Positions 23,981 through 35,247 of a stretch of 64,000 nt of DNA are shown piece after piece. The stretch covers positions 27,102 through 91,101 of the forward strand of contig DWVP01000005.1 of NCBI GenBank assembly GCA_019120175.1, written 5' to 3'. The position numbers and the translations under genes are program-made. How positions within the stretch are numbered: position 1 is the first letter of the stretch; each line of letters opens with the position of its first letter. The stretch comes from Candidatus Corynebacterium faecigallinarum. Lineage in GTDB: Bacteria > Actinomycetota > Actinomycetes > Mycobacteriales > Mycobacteriaceae. The notes under the pieces are model-generated. The model had not been told where the DNA came from. It ran no database searches and saw only the letters and a program-made list of their open reading frames with translations.

Positions 23981-26470
23981 CTACCCGCCGCGCGAGAGCT
24001 GCCCGTCGCGGGATGCCCGCCAGCGGCTCAGCACCCGGTGCATGACCTCGATGATCACCGCGCCACCGGCACCGACCAGCAGGCCGGTCACGATCAGCTC
24101 GGTGTCCCCGATCTCCAGCAGCACCAGCTCACGGATGAACGGCACCGTGAAGATCAGCAGGTAGGCGGCCACACAACTGCACAGCAGCACCACCTTCCAC
24201 CAGTTCAGCGGACGCGCCACAATCCCCAACACCCACAGGCCCATCACGATCAGCGCAACCAGCACCGCCGTCCCGGCCTGATCCCGTTCGATCGTCGGGG
24301 CGTCCCCACCGGGGTAGACCAGGATCCACATCAGCACCGAGATACCGCCGACGAGCACACCGGCCGGTATCGCCAGGGACAGCACCCGGGAGACGAAGCC
24401 GTCCCGAGGACGTTCATTGTTCGGCGCCAGCGAAAGGACGAACGCCGGGATGCCGATGGTGAACCAGCCGGTGATGGTCACATGAATCGGCTGGAAGGGG
24501 AAGGAGATCCCCAGCACCGCCACCACGATCGCCAGCACCACCGAGTAGACCGTCTTGGTGAGGAACAGGTTCGCGACGCGCTCGATGTTGCCGATGACCC
24601 GGCGTCCCTCCCCGACGACCTTCGGCAACGCGGAGAACTTGTTGTTCAGCAGGACGAGCTGCGCCACGCTGCGGGTCGCCGGTGCGCCGGACCCCATCGC
24701 CACACCGATGTCGGCCTTCTTCAACGCCAGGACATCGTTCACCCCGTCACCGGTCATCGCCACGGTGCGGCCCTCCCGGTGCAGTGACTCCACCATCTGC
24801 CGCTTCTGCTCCGGGCCGACGCGTCCGAAGACATTGGCGCGGGCGACCTCGGCATCGAACTCCTCCTCGCCCAGGTCGCCGAGTTCCCGGGCGTCAACCG
24901 CCACGAGCTCCCGGTCGGTCGCGCCCCGGGCGACCGCGGCCACGGAATCCTGGTTGTCGCCGGAGATGATCTTCACGTCGACGTCCTGCGTCTCGAAGAA
25001 GTCGAAGGTCTCGCGGGCGTCGGGACGCAGCTCCTGGCTCAGGGTCACCAGCACCGGGTCCTCGAGCACCGGGGCGCCCTCCATCCCGGAGTCCTCGCCG
25101 GGGGCTTCCAGGGTGCCGTCGACGCGTCCGAACGCTAGGACGCGCAGGCCCTCATCGCCGAGTGCTGCGGCGGTGTCCGCCGCGGTGGTACCGGACGTCA
25201 GCAGGACGTCCGGAGCACCCATGATCCATGCCGCATCCTCGGTCTGGACGCCGGAATACTTCCACTTCGAGTTGAACGGGATCTCGGTCCCGTCCAGTGG
25301 CTGCGCAGCCTCGTGATCTGCGGCCTCGTGATCGGTGGGATCTGTGAGATCGCCGAGTCCGTCGAGGATCGCCTCGGAGGTGCCGTTGTGCTCCTCCTGG
25401 GCGGCCAGCATCGCGACCAGCTCCGCCCGGCGCGATGCCTCGGCCGGGGAACCGTCGGCCAGCGACACCTCGTCCAGGACCATCTTGTTGGTGGTCAGTG
25501 TGCCGGTCTTGTCGGTGCACACCGTATTCACCCGGGCCAGGCCCTCGATGGCGACCAGCTCATTGACCAGCGCCTTGTACTGGCCGAGCCGGATCACACC
25601 GGCGGCGAAGGCGATGGAGGTCATCAGCACCAGGCCCTCGGGGATCATCGGCACGATCGCCGCCGCCATCGACAGGATCGACTCGCGCAGACCGGTGCCG
25701 GAGCGCACCAGCTGCGTCCAGATCGTGAGGATGCCGGTCGGGATCAACAGCCAGGTGATCACCTTGAGGATGCTGTTGATGCCGCTCATCAGGATCGAGT
25801 CGGTCAGCGAGAACTCGCTGGCCTCACTGGCGAGCTTGGCGGCGTAGGCCTCGTCGCCGACCTTCTCGGCGATGAACACCCCGGAGCCGCCGGTGACGAA
25901 GGACCCGGAGAGGATCTCGTCGCCTTCATACTTGTGCACCGCATCGGCCTCACCGGTGAGCTGGGATTCGTCGACGGTGAGTTCGCCGCGGACGACTGAG
26001 CCGTCCACCACAATCTCGTCGCCGGAGCGCAACAGGATGAGGTCGTCGGCGACGACCTCGGACTGGTGCACGGTGATCTTCTCCCCGTCACGCAGCACCG
26101 TCGGCTGGGTCTCCCCCACGATCCGCAGGTTCGCCAGGGTGCGTTTCGCCCGGAGTTCCTGGATCACGCCGACCGCGGAGTTGGCGATGATCAGCAGACC
26201 GAAGGCCGCGTTGATCCAGGAGCCGGTGGCCAGCACGATCGCGGCGAGGACGCCGAGGATCGCGTTGACCCGGGTGAAGACATTCGCCCGGATGATCTGC
26301 CAGACGCTGCGTCCGGTACTGCGCCGCACCTGGTTCGTCCGGCCGTCGTGCTTGCGCTGGGCGACCTCCTTGCTGCTCAGCCCCCGGTGGAGGTCCGGGG
26401 TGCCGGAATCTGCCGCTGTGTCTGTCGCTGCGCCTTCCGCTGCGCTTTCCGTTGTATCTGCCACTGCCAT
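23981..26470 (-). CDS. CtpE-like cation-transporting P-type ATPase
   Basis: This 829-residue P-type ATPase of the cytoplasmic membrane has an actuator domain TGE in VDESQLTGEAD near residue 172, PEGL in the fourth membrane helix near 277, phosphorylation site CTDKTGTLT with Asp320, and the hinge MTGDGVNDVLALKKADIGVAMGSG in two recognisable parts (TGDGVND, then KKADIGVAMG). The lack of an N-terminal metal-binding domain and the RANVFTRVNAILGVL and IQELRAKRTLANL segments match the mycobacterial CtpE group, for which calcium uptake has been reported. The start ATG 26470 follows the upstream stop by seven bases, with GAGGTG as ribosome site, so it is coupled to the enoyl-CoA hydratase gene. An Ala/Thr-rich stretch precedes the conserved LSSKEVAQR. 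Confidence 0.9.
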   Translation of the reverse strand: MAVADTTESAAEGAATDTAADSGTPDLHRGLSSKEVAQRKHDGRTNQVRRSTGRSVWQIIRANVFTRVNAILGVLAAIVLATGSWINAAFGLLIIANSAVGVIQELRAKRTLANLRIVGETQPTVLRDGEKITVHQSEVVADDLILLRSGDEIVVDGSVVRGELTVDESQLTGEADAVHKYEGDEILSGSFVTGGSGVFIAEKVGDEAYAAKLASEASEFSLTDSILMSGINSILKVITWLLIPTGILTIWTQLVRSGTGLRESILSMAAAIVPMIPEGLVLMTSIAFAAGVIRLGQYKALVNELVAIEGLARVNTVCTDKTGTLTTNKMVLDEVSLADGSPAEASRRAELVAMLAAQEEHNGTSEAILDGLGDLTDPTDHEAADHEAAQPLDGTEIPFNSKWKYSGVQTEDAAWIMGAPDVLLTSGTTAADTAAALGDEGLRVLAFGRVDGTLEAPGEDSGMEGAPVLEDPVLVTLSQELRPDARETFDFFETQDVDVKIISGDNQDSVAAVARGATDRELVAVDARELGDLGEEEFDAEVARANVFGRVGPEQKRQMVESLHREGRTVAMTGDGVNDVLALKKADIGVAMGSGAPATRSVAQLVLLNNKFSALPKVVGEGRRVIGNIERVANLFLTKTVYSVVLAIVVAVLGISFPFQPIHVTITGWFTIGIPAFVLSLAPNNERPRDGFVSRVLSLAIPAGVLVGGISVLMWILVYPGGDAPTIERDQAGTAVLVALIVMGLWVLGIVARPLNWWKVVLLCSCVAAYLLIFTVPFIRELVLLEIGDTELIVTGLLVGAGGAVIIEVMHRVLSRWRASRDGQLSRGG

Positions 26471-26477
26471 TGCACCT

Positions 26478-27305
26478 CTAGCGGCCCAGGAACTCCGGCG
26501 GACGCTTCGCTGCACGGGCGGCGCGAGCTTCGGCGGCGTCCTCGCTGACCCAGCAGGCACTGCCGAGCATGTCCATCTCGGCGAGCAGTGCCTTGCTCGG
26601 CTCAGTGTGGGAGGGGTTGTTCAGCACCAGCTTGAAATGATGCATCGGCATCGGCGCCAGCCCGGCGATGTGGTGGGCGAAGGCGAGGGCCTCGGCGGAG
26701 TCGCCGGCGCGGGTGGCGAACCCGCTGGTGACCGCGGCCTGCTGGTCGACCTTCTCACCGGCGATCAGGACGTTGCGCGCGACCGAGCCGCCGAGCAGTT
26801 CGACCGCGCGGCTGATCGTCCAGCGGTCCAGCGCGAAGCCGTGGTTCACCGCCGGCACCCACGCCTTGGCACCGGGCCCCATGACCCGCAGGTCACAGGA
26901 CAGCACCAACTGGCAGCCCGCGCCGACGGCCGGGCCCTGGACATCGGCGATGACCGGGAAAGGCACCGAGGAGATGGCGGCGATCATCTTCTCGACGGTG
27001 GCGAAGAATCCGGCGGCGTAGGCCCCGCCCTTCAGGTTCGCCCCGGCGCAGAACGCGGGTCCCTCGCCGCGGATCAGGACGGCGCGCACAGGAACCTCGG
27101 CCTCGCCGGACGCATCGGACGTGCTCGGTGCACCCGGCGCGTCCGACCCGTCGTCGGCGAGCTCCTCCAACGCTGCGGCGATCGCCGTGCACAGCTCGGC
27201 GTCCAGGGCGTTGCGACGCTCCGGGCGGCACAGGGTCAGGATCGCGACCTTTCCGTCCCGCTCGACCCGAAGTCCATCACTGACGGTGGTGTCTGTTGCT
27301 GCCAC
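26478..27305 (-). CDS. Enoyl-CoA hydratase/isomerase family protein
   Basis: This is a 275-residue crotonase-fold protein. The first oxyanion-hole segment is AFCAGANLKGG and the second is VQGPAVGAGCQLVLSCDLRV, both typical of enoyl-CoA hydratases; the usual catalytic Glu positions are not obvious (GAGCQLV and PAVNHGFALD instead), so hydration activity is uncertain and another CoA-acyl reaction is possible. GTG 27305 is taken as start because GGAGAG lies just upstream; the frame is open to 27380 without conserved sequence. An insert rich in Ser, Ala and Asp sits near residue 55. The next gene downstream, the P-type ATPase, is only seven bases away. Confidence 0.8.
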   Translation of the reverse strand: MAATDTTVSDGLRVERDGKVAILTLCRPERRNALDAELCTAIAAALEELADDGSDAPGAPSTSDASGEAEVPVRAVLIRGEGPAFCAGANLKGGAYAAGFFATVEKMIAAISSVPFPVIADVQGPAVGAGCQLVLSCDLRVMGPGAKAWVPAVNHGFALDRWTISRAVELLGGSVARNVLIAGEKVDQQAAVTSGFATRAGDSAEALAFAHHIAGLAPMPMHHFKLVLNNPSHTEPSKALLAEMDMLGSACWVSEDAAEARAARAAKRPPEFLGR

Positions 27306-27409
27306 GACTGCTCTCTCCGACTCTCGTGCCGGGCCCTGACGCCAGTGCCCCTTCTGAGGTTCCATTGTTGCCGAATGCATCTCCGGCTGCAGCGACAGGG
27401 GGTGGGGTA

Positions 27410-28285
27410 CTAGTTCTCCGGGGTGTCGCGCGGGTCCGCGCCGACGCGACCGGCAGCTGTCTCGTCGTCGTCGAGGGCGGTGATCGCGTCGATGTCGGCG
27501 GTGGTGAGCTCGAAACCGTCGACGTCCAGGTTCTCGCGCACCCGCTCGGGCTTGCTGGAGCGGGGGAATACGACAATGCCCTGCTGCAGATGCCAGCGGA
27601 TGATGACCTGGGCGGGAGTGACCCCGTGGGTCTCGGCGATGCCGGCGATGACCGGGTGGTCGAGCAGACCGCGACCCAGCGGGGTCCAGGACTGGGTGAC
27701 GATACCGCGCTTGGAATCGTCGGCACGCTGTGCCCGCTGCGAGAGCCCCGGGTGCAACTCGATCTGGTTGATGGCCGGGACGACGCCGGTCGCCTCGGTG
27801 ATCGCGTCGAGGACCTCAGGGTAGAAGTTCGCCACACCGATACTGCGGGTCTTGCCTGCGGTACGTAGGTCGATCAGCGCCTTCCAGGAGTCGACGTAGC
27901 GCTCCTCGTGCGCCGACGGCCAGTGGATGAGGTAGAGGTCGACGTAGTCCAGCCCGAGGTTGCCCAGGGAGGTCTCGATGGCCTTCTTCGCCGAGTCGAA
28001 GCCCTGGTCGGAGTTCCACAGCTTCGTGGTGATGTAGAGGTCCTCGCGGGTGACCTCGCCGTCGGCGATGGCGTCGGCGACGGCGCGTCCGACGTCCTTC
28101 TCGTTGCCGTAGATTGCGGCGGTGTCGATGTGTCGGGCGCCGGCGGTGATGGCGGCGCGGACCGAGGAGTAGGCGTCCTCCGGGGAGAGTTCCCAGACAC
28201 CGAGGCCGAGCTGGGGGATCTCGTGTCCGTCGTTGAGGGTGATGGGGTTGGTCTTGAAGTCTGTCGTGCCTGTCGTGTCAGTCAT
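27410..28285 (-). CDS. Aldo/keto reductase
   Basis: This is a 291-residue NADPH-dependent reductase of the 2,5-diketo-D-gluconate reductase type. The catalytic tetrad is visible: Asp and Tyr in ARHIDTAAIYGNEKDVGRA, Lys in YITTKLWNSDQG, His in LYLIHWPSAHE. The C-terminal cofactor segment has VVFPRSSKPERVRENLDV. The ATG at 28285 starts the conserved part; the open frame upstream to 28408 has no family similarity. The substrate cannot be told. It is divergent from the XRE gene with 131 bases between. Confidence 0.9.
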   Translation of the reverse strand: MTDTTGTTDFKTNPITLNDGHEIPQLGLGVWELSPEDAYSSVRAAITAGARHIDTAAIYGNEKDVGRAVADAIADGEVTREDLYITTKLWNSDQGFDSAKKAIETSLGNLGLDYVDLYLIHWPSAHEERYVDSWKALIDLRTAGKTRSIGVANFYPEVLDAITEATGVVPAINQIELHPGLSQRAQRADDSKRGIVTQSWTPLGRGLLDHPVIAGIAETHGVTPAQVIIRWHLQQGIVVFPRSSKPERVRENLDVDGFELTTADIDAITALDDDETAAGRVGADPRDTPEN

Positions 28286-28398
28286 GCTGGCCAGCGTAGG
28301 ACGCTTCGCCGGTTCACGCACGGATCGATTCATCGCGACCGGTTGGGCAGCCGACTGCGCGGGACTGTGGTCGACAACCCTTGACACATCGTTGGGTT

Positions 28399-28413
28399 TA
28401 TACAACACTTTGT
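28399..28413 (+). promoter_or_regulatory. -10 box and short inverted repeat before the XRE regulator
   Basis: TATACA (28399-28404) is a good -10 candidate 12 bases before the ATG. Overlapping it is ACAA-CACT-TTGT (28402-28413), a small inverted repeat that could be the regulator's own operator. TTGACA at 28381-28386 is too close (12 bases) to be its -35 box. Confidence 0.4.
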
Positions 28414-28416
28414 CTT

Positions 28417-28725
28417 ATGTCCCCGAAGAAGAAGCCTGCCGAGCCGATCCACAACCGGATCCGTGTGCTGCGTGCGGAACGGGACATGTCACGGGCGCAA
28501 CTCGCTGAACTTCTCGACGTCAACCCGCAGACCGTGGGCGCTCTGGAACGCGGCGACCACTCCCCCAGTCTCGACCTCGCCTTCCGCGTCTGTGAGACCT
28601 TCGGGCTTCCCGTCGAGGCCGTGTTCAGCCGCACCGAGTTCTCCCCCATGTCCAGCGCGATCTACTCACGAGGCGCCGCACCTCCCCCAACCACACACAC
28701 CCACGACCCCAAGGAGACGTCATGA
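28417..28725 (+). CDS. XRE family helix-turn-helix regulator
   Basis: This 102-residue protein is mostly a Cro/C1 helix-turn-helix (residues 12-68), with MSRAQLAELLDVNPQTVGAL and LDLAFRVCETFGLPVEAVF. Small regulators of this kind (YozG-like) are commonly the first gene of operons with an integral membrane protein and an ABC exporter, as here. The ATG at 28417 lies 12 bases after a -10-like box; no ribosome site is visible. Its stop overlaps the start of the next gene (ATGA). It probably represses its own operon. Confidence 0.88.
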   Translation: MSPKKKPAEPIHNRIRVLRAERDMSRAQLAELLDVNPQTVGALERGDHSPSLDLAFRVCETFGLPVEAVFSRTEFSPMSSAIYSRGAAPPPTTHTHDPKETS

Positions 28726-29411
28726 AGAACGGCACATTCATGTCCGGACTGTCCTCCTGGACGACCACCCACTCGCAACGTCAGGCAGACAACTGGCGAC
28801 GGCGGGAAGCCAGCATGGCGTCCTCCCTGCCGAAATGGCGGACCGAAGCACGTACCCACCTGCTGATCCGCCTCTTCCTCGGCACCCTGGCATTCGGCTT
28901 CCTCACCGGCATCGTCCAGATCTTCTGGTTCCCGTTCCTCTTCGCCTGGCTGCCGTTCACCATCGCCGGGTGCGTCAGCTGGACGATGCTGCGCATCGTG
29001 ATCAACACCCGGGACGCGGCACCGGCCGAGGAACTCGACGAGTACGAGAACGAGGTCGTGCGCACCTGGCAGGTCGCCGCCTACGGAATGTTCAGCACGT
29101 TCACCCTGGCGGTGGCCTTCTACATGGTCTTCCTGCCGGTCATCAACCCGGACGGCCTCGACCACTGGATCTACAGTGGAGGCCTGTTCACCATCCTGGG
29201 CCTCATGGCCATCATCGCGATGCCCACCATCGCCTACGCCACCACCTTCGGCCCGGTCCCGGCCCCCGGGACCACCCCGCCGGAGGACGCTGATGCCGAG
29301 CAGGATGACACCAACAGCGGCCCCGCCCCTGGCACGACCGCCGATACCGACACCAGTACCGACACCACCACCCCGACCAGAGGAGCACCGCATGCCCACC
29401 CTGGAGCTTGA
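28722..29411 (+). CDS. Four-helix membrane protein of unknown function
   Basis: The 229-residue protein has four membrane segments at about residues 50-70, 72-95, 118-138 and 146-171, a short charged N-terminus and a disordered Asp/Thr/Pro-rich C-terminal tail. I do not recognise a named family. It overlaps the XRE gene by four bases (ATGA) and the ABC ATPase gene by 20 bases, so the operon is tightly coupled. The context suggests an accessory or sensing subunit for the ABC exporter, but that is inference only. Confidence 0.75.
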   Translation: MKNGTFMSGLSSWTTTHSQRQADNWRRREASMASSLPKWRTEARTHLLIRLFLGTLAFGFLTGIVQIFWFPFLFAWLPFTIAGCVSWTMLRIVINTRDAAPAEELDEYENEVVRTWQVAAYGMFSTFTLAVAFYMVFLPVINPDGLDHWIYSGGLFTILGLMAIIAMPTIAYATTFGPVPAPGTTPPEDADAEQDDTNSGPAPGTTADTDTSTDTTTPTRGAPHAHPGA

Positions 29412-30291
29412 TCAACTCAACAAGACCTTCGGTGCCGGAGACACCGCCGTCCGAGCACTGACCGACATGAGCTTCACCGTGAACACCGGCGAGGTCTACG
29501 GCTTCGTCGGATCCAACGGCGCAGGCAAATCCACCGCCATGCGCATCGCACTGGGTGTGCTCGCCGCCGACTCCGGCGAAGCCCGGGTGGACGGTGTCCC
29601 CGTCAACGACGACATCCGCCGACGCATCGGCTACATGCCCGAGGAACGCGGACTCTACGACAAGGAAGGAATCCTCGACCAACTGGTCTTCCTCGGACGC
29701 CTCCACGGCATGACCAAACAGGCCGCCACGGCGTCAGCCACAGCCCTGCTCGAACAGCTCGGACTCGGCGAACGCATGGTGTCCAAGCTGCAGGAGCTGT
29801 CACTGGGTAACCAACAGCGCGTCCAGCTGGCCGCCTCGCTGGTCCACACCCCGAACATCCTCATCCTCGACGAGCCCTTCAGCGGCCTCGACCCCGTCGC
29901 CGTCAACGTGATGAGCGACCTGCTGCTGCAGAAGGCGAAGGAAGGCGTGCCCGTGCTGTTCTCCTCCCACCAGCTCGACCTGGTGCAGCGACTCTGCGAC
30001 CGGGTGGGCATCATCACCCACGGCCAGATGCGCGCCGAAGGCACCGTGGACGAACTGCGCAACCGCGGCCCCGTCCAGTACGAAGTCACCACCGCTGCCC
30101 GGGGCTGGTACCCGGCCGGCACCACCCTGATCGAAGACGCCGGAGCGTCCGTCATCCTCGACGCGTCCGACGCCGGTGAAGGTGCCGACCAGGAGATCCT
30201 CCACGCCGCCCTCGAGTGCGGCCCGGTCCACGGCTTCATCCGTCGCGTCCCCGATCTCAACGATCTGTTCAAGGAGGTCGTCGCAGCATGA
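29392..30291 (+). CDS. ABC transporter ATP-binding protein (NatA-like)
   Basis: This is a 299-residue ATPase of an ABC-2 exporter. Walker A is GSNGAGKST near residue 39, the signature is LQELSLGNQQRVQLAASL near residue 138, Walker B is ILILDEPFSG near residue 157 and the switch His is in SSHQLDLVQ. The C-terminal 80 residues resemble the NatA/YhaQ-type extension. ATG 29392 is chosen for its AGAGGAG ribosome site six bases upstream. The permease gene overlaps its stop by four bases (ATGA). Confidence 0.93.
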   Translation: MPTLELDQLNKTFGAGDTAVRALTDMSFTVNTGEVYGFVGSNGAGKSTAMRIALGVLAADSGEARVDGVPVNDDIRRRIGYMPEERGLYDKEGILDQLVFLGRLHGMTKQAATASATALLEQLGLGERMVSKLQELSLGNQQRVQLAASLVHTPNILILDEPFSGLDPVAVNVMSDLLLQKAKEGVPVLFSSHQLDLVQRLCDRVGIITHGQMRAEGTVDELRNRGPVQYEVTTAARGWYPAGTTLIEDAGASVILDASDAGEGADQEILHAALECGPVHGFIRRVPDLNDLFKEVVAA

Positions 30292-31544
30292 GTACCCACA
30301 CCAGCCCGTCCCCGTCCCCCACTCCCACCGGCTCCGCCACCTCGGACGCCTCGGACGCACTGCCGTCCTACTCCCGACTCAGCGCGATCACGACCGTCAC
30401 CGGTCGCGAGGTACAGGTCGCGGTGAAGAATAAAGGCCTGATCGCCACCTTCATCATCATGCTGGTTGTCGTCATCGCCGGCGTGGCCGCGCTGGCCTAC
30501 TTCACCGGCCGCGACAGTGACGACCCCTCCCTGGTCGTCGCTGGCACCGACTCTACCTCCGTCACCGCCGTGGTCGGAGACAGCCTGGACATCTCCGAGG
30601 CCGCCGACCGGGACGCTGCGGTGTCCGCCGTCGAGGACGGCAAAGATGCCGCTCTGGTCTACGCCGACGGACAGTTCGAGCTGATCAGCGACGGAGAGCC
30701 TGACACCACCATCGCCGCGGCAGCCCAGGCCGCCGCGTCCAACCTCGCCCAGAATGAGGCCCTCGATGCCGTCGGGGTGGATCCGCAGGACTTCACCGAG
30801 GCCCTGCCGGACGACACGCTGGTCACCACCGACCTGGCCGACGAGGCCACCGACGAAGACTTCGGTGCCGTGGTGCTCATCATGCTGGGCATCATGGTGC
30901 TGATGACCTTCATCATCACCTTCGCCGGTAATGTCGGCGGTCGAGTCACCGAGGAGAAGGCGTCGCGGGTCGTCGAGATCATCCTGGCGACCATCCGACC
31001 GATCGACCTGCTGGTCGGCAAGGTGCTGGCAATGCTCATCATCGGTTTCTTGAGTACCGCCATCATCCTCGGCGTCGCCTTCGCCGGCCTGGCGATGACG
31101 GACATGCTGGACGAGGTCTCCCTCGACCCGCTGGCCCTGGTCCTCCTCCTGGTGGCGTTCATCCTGGGCATGCTGTTCTTCAGCTCACTGTATGCCGCCG
31201 CCGGTGCCCTGGTCAGCAAGGCCGAGGACCTCAACAGCACCCAGACCCCGGTGATGCTGCTGTGGTTCGCCACCCTGTTCCCGCCGATCTACGGCCTCAG
31301 CTTCCTGGATTCCACCGTGATGCAGGTGCTGTCCTGGATCCCGCCGGTGTCGATGGGTACCGCGCCTATGCAGTACGTGGCCGGCAACTGGAGCCTGTGG
31401 ATGTTCCTGGCGTCCTATGCCGTGTTCATCGTGGCCACCGCACTGCTGTTGCTGTTGGTGGCCCGGATCTACCGCGGGTCGATCCTCAACAACGGCAAGA
31501 AGATGTCCTGGCGCGCGGCGTTCTCCTCCGGAGGCGCGAAGTAA
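30288..31544 (+). CDS. ABC-2 type permease (NatB-like)
   Basis: This is a 418-residue membrane permease. After a 45-residue Ser/Thr-rich cytoplasmic N-terminus comes a first membrane helix (LIATFIIMLVVVIAGVAALA), a large extracytoplasmic domain of about 140 residues, and five or six further helices including FGAVVLIMLGIMVLMTFII and the conserved TEEKASRVVEIILATIRP motif. This architecture matches NatB, the membrane half of sodium/drug exporters of the NatAB type. The exported substrate is not known. It ends the four-gene XRE operon and is followed by a strong terminator. Confidence 0.9.
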   Translation: MSTHTSPSPSPTPTGSATSDASDALPSYSRLSAITTVTGREVQVAVKNKGLIATFIIMLVVVIAGVAALAYFTGRDSDDPSLVVAGTDSTSVTAVVGDSLDISEAADRDAAVSAVEDGKDAALVYADGQFELISDGEPDTTIAAAAQAAASNLAQNEALDAVGVDPQDFTEALPDDTLVTTDLADEATDEDFGAVVLIMLGIMVLMTFIITFAGNVGGRVTEEKASRVVEIILATIRPIDLLVGKVLAMLIIGFLSTAIILGVAFAGLAMTDMLDEVSLDPLALVLLLVAFILGMLFFSSLYAAAGALVSKAEDLNSTQTPVMLLWFATLFPPIYGLSFLDSTVMQVLSWIPPVSMGTAPMQYVAGNWSLWMFLASYAVFIVATALLLLLVARIYRGSILNNGKKMSWRAAFSSGGAK

Positions 31545-31556
31545 CGCAGTAACGCC

Positions 31557-31593
31557 AGAGACCCCGTCACCCGTGGAAGGTGACGGGGTCTCT
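31557..31593. terminator. Bidirectional terminator between natB-like gene and FKBP gene
   Basis: AGAGACCCCGTCACC (31557-31571) pairs perfectly with GGTGACGGGGTCTCT (31579-31593) around a seven-base loop. The two genes converge on it, and it lies 12 bases after the permease stop and 14 before the FKBP stop. Confidence 0.8.
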
Positions 31594-31607
31594 TGCGTGG
31601 GGTAAGA

Positions 31608-31967
31608 CTAACGGGCGTCGATCAGGTCGATGATGAAGACCAGGGTGCGCCCGGCGAGCGGGTTGCCGGCGCCAGCGGGGCCGTAGGCCAGCTCCGGGGG
31701 GATGGTCAGCTTGCGGCGGCCGCCGACCTTCATGCCGGGGATGCCTTCCTGCCAGCCCTGGATCAGGCCGGACAGCGGGAACTCGATGGTCTGGCCACGG
31801 TCCCACGAGGAGTCGAACTCCTGGCCGGACTCGTAGTCCACGCCCACGTAGTGAACCTCGACCATGCCGCCAGCCGCAGCCTCTGCACCGTCACCGAGCG
31901 TGATGTCCTCGATGATCAGCTCGGACGGCGCGGGGCCGGACTGCGGGTCGATGGTGGGCTTGCTCAT
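31608..31967 (-). CDS. fkpA: FKBP-type peptidyl-prolyl cis-trans isomerase
   Basis: This is a 119-residue single-domain FKBP, cytoplasmic since it has no signal peptide. Active-site residues are seen in VEVHYVGVDYESGQEFDSSW, IEFPLSGLIQGWQEGI, KLTIPPELAYG and LVFIIDLID. It speeds proline isomerisation in protein folding. ATG 31967 has a TAGGAG ribosome site. It lies between the natB-like gene and gltA, the same place as the FKBP gene next to gltA in C. glutamicum as I recall it. Confidence 0.92.
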   Translation of the reverse strand: MSKPTIDPQSGPAPSELIIEDITLGDGAEAAAGGMVEVHYVGVDYESGQEFDSSWDRGQTIEFPLSGLIQGWQEGIPGMKVGGRRKLTIPPELAYGPAGAGNPLAGRTLVFIIDLIDAR

Positions 31968-32070
31968 GCGGTAGCTCCTAGTTGTCGCGAAGAGTTGTCT
32001 CGGAGAGTAGTCGTGAAACATGACTGCAGAGTGTCGTTTCTAACCGGTTCAGTTTAGCAGGGGCCCACGG

Positions 32071-32115
32071 AAAAACCCGGCCCTCCACACAACATTCGTG
32101 TGGTGGACCGGGTTG
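32071..32115 (-). terminator. Terminator of gltA
   Basis: On the minus strand an AACCCGG/CCGGGTT stem extended by CCACAC/GTGTGG, with a short loop and two mismatches, is followed by a run of five T (complement of AAAAA 32071-32075). It lies 26 bases after the gltA stop. Confidence 0.75.
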
Positions 32116-32141
32116 TCAGCGACCGACGCCGGCGGAGCGCC

Positions 32142-34961
<2,820 letters not shown>

Positions 34962-35032
34962 GAGCCGCCGGGCGGGGTGGAGCCGGTGCATCCGCCCGAG
35001 TGGCCGCCGGTCACTCCACCGCCTGCAGAATA

Positions 35033-35083
35033 ACCATGCCCCCAGGTACGTTTTCCGCGCGAAACCGTACCTGGGGGCATGGT
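35033..35083. terminator. Long hairpin downstream of serC
   Basis: ACCATGCCCCCAGGTACG (35033-35050) pairs with its exact complement at 35066-35083; inside, TTTC and GAAA extend the stem past one mismatch. No U-run follows. The CCCCCAGG(T/A)ACG arm recurs in the hairpin at 44784. Confidence 0.65.
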
Positions 35084-35247
35084 CATTTGGGTCGTGGCTG
35101 TGTGGGAGCATCGTGTTTCGGGTGCGTGGCTACATGCGACCGGGAGCTACCGGGAGCTACCGGCGCCCCACGTCGCTACAGCGCGACCACCTGTTTCTGC
35201 GCTACAGTTGCCGTAATCACCACAGCATGAAGTCACGGAGGTCACCG

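Noticed and set aside
28381-28386. TTGACA as -35 box of the XRE gene
   Set aside because: It is only 12 bases from the TATACA box; the spacing is too short for a normal promoter.
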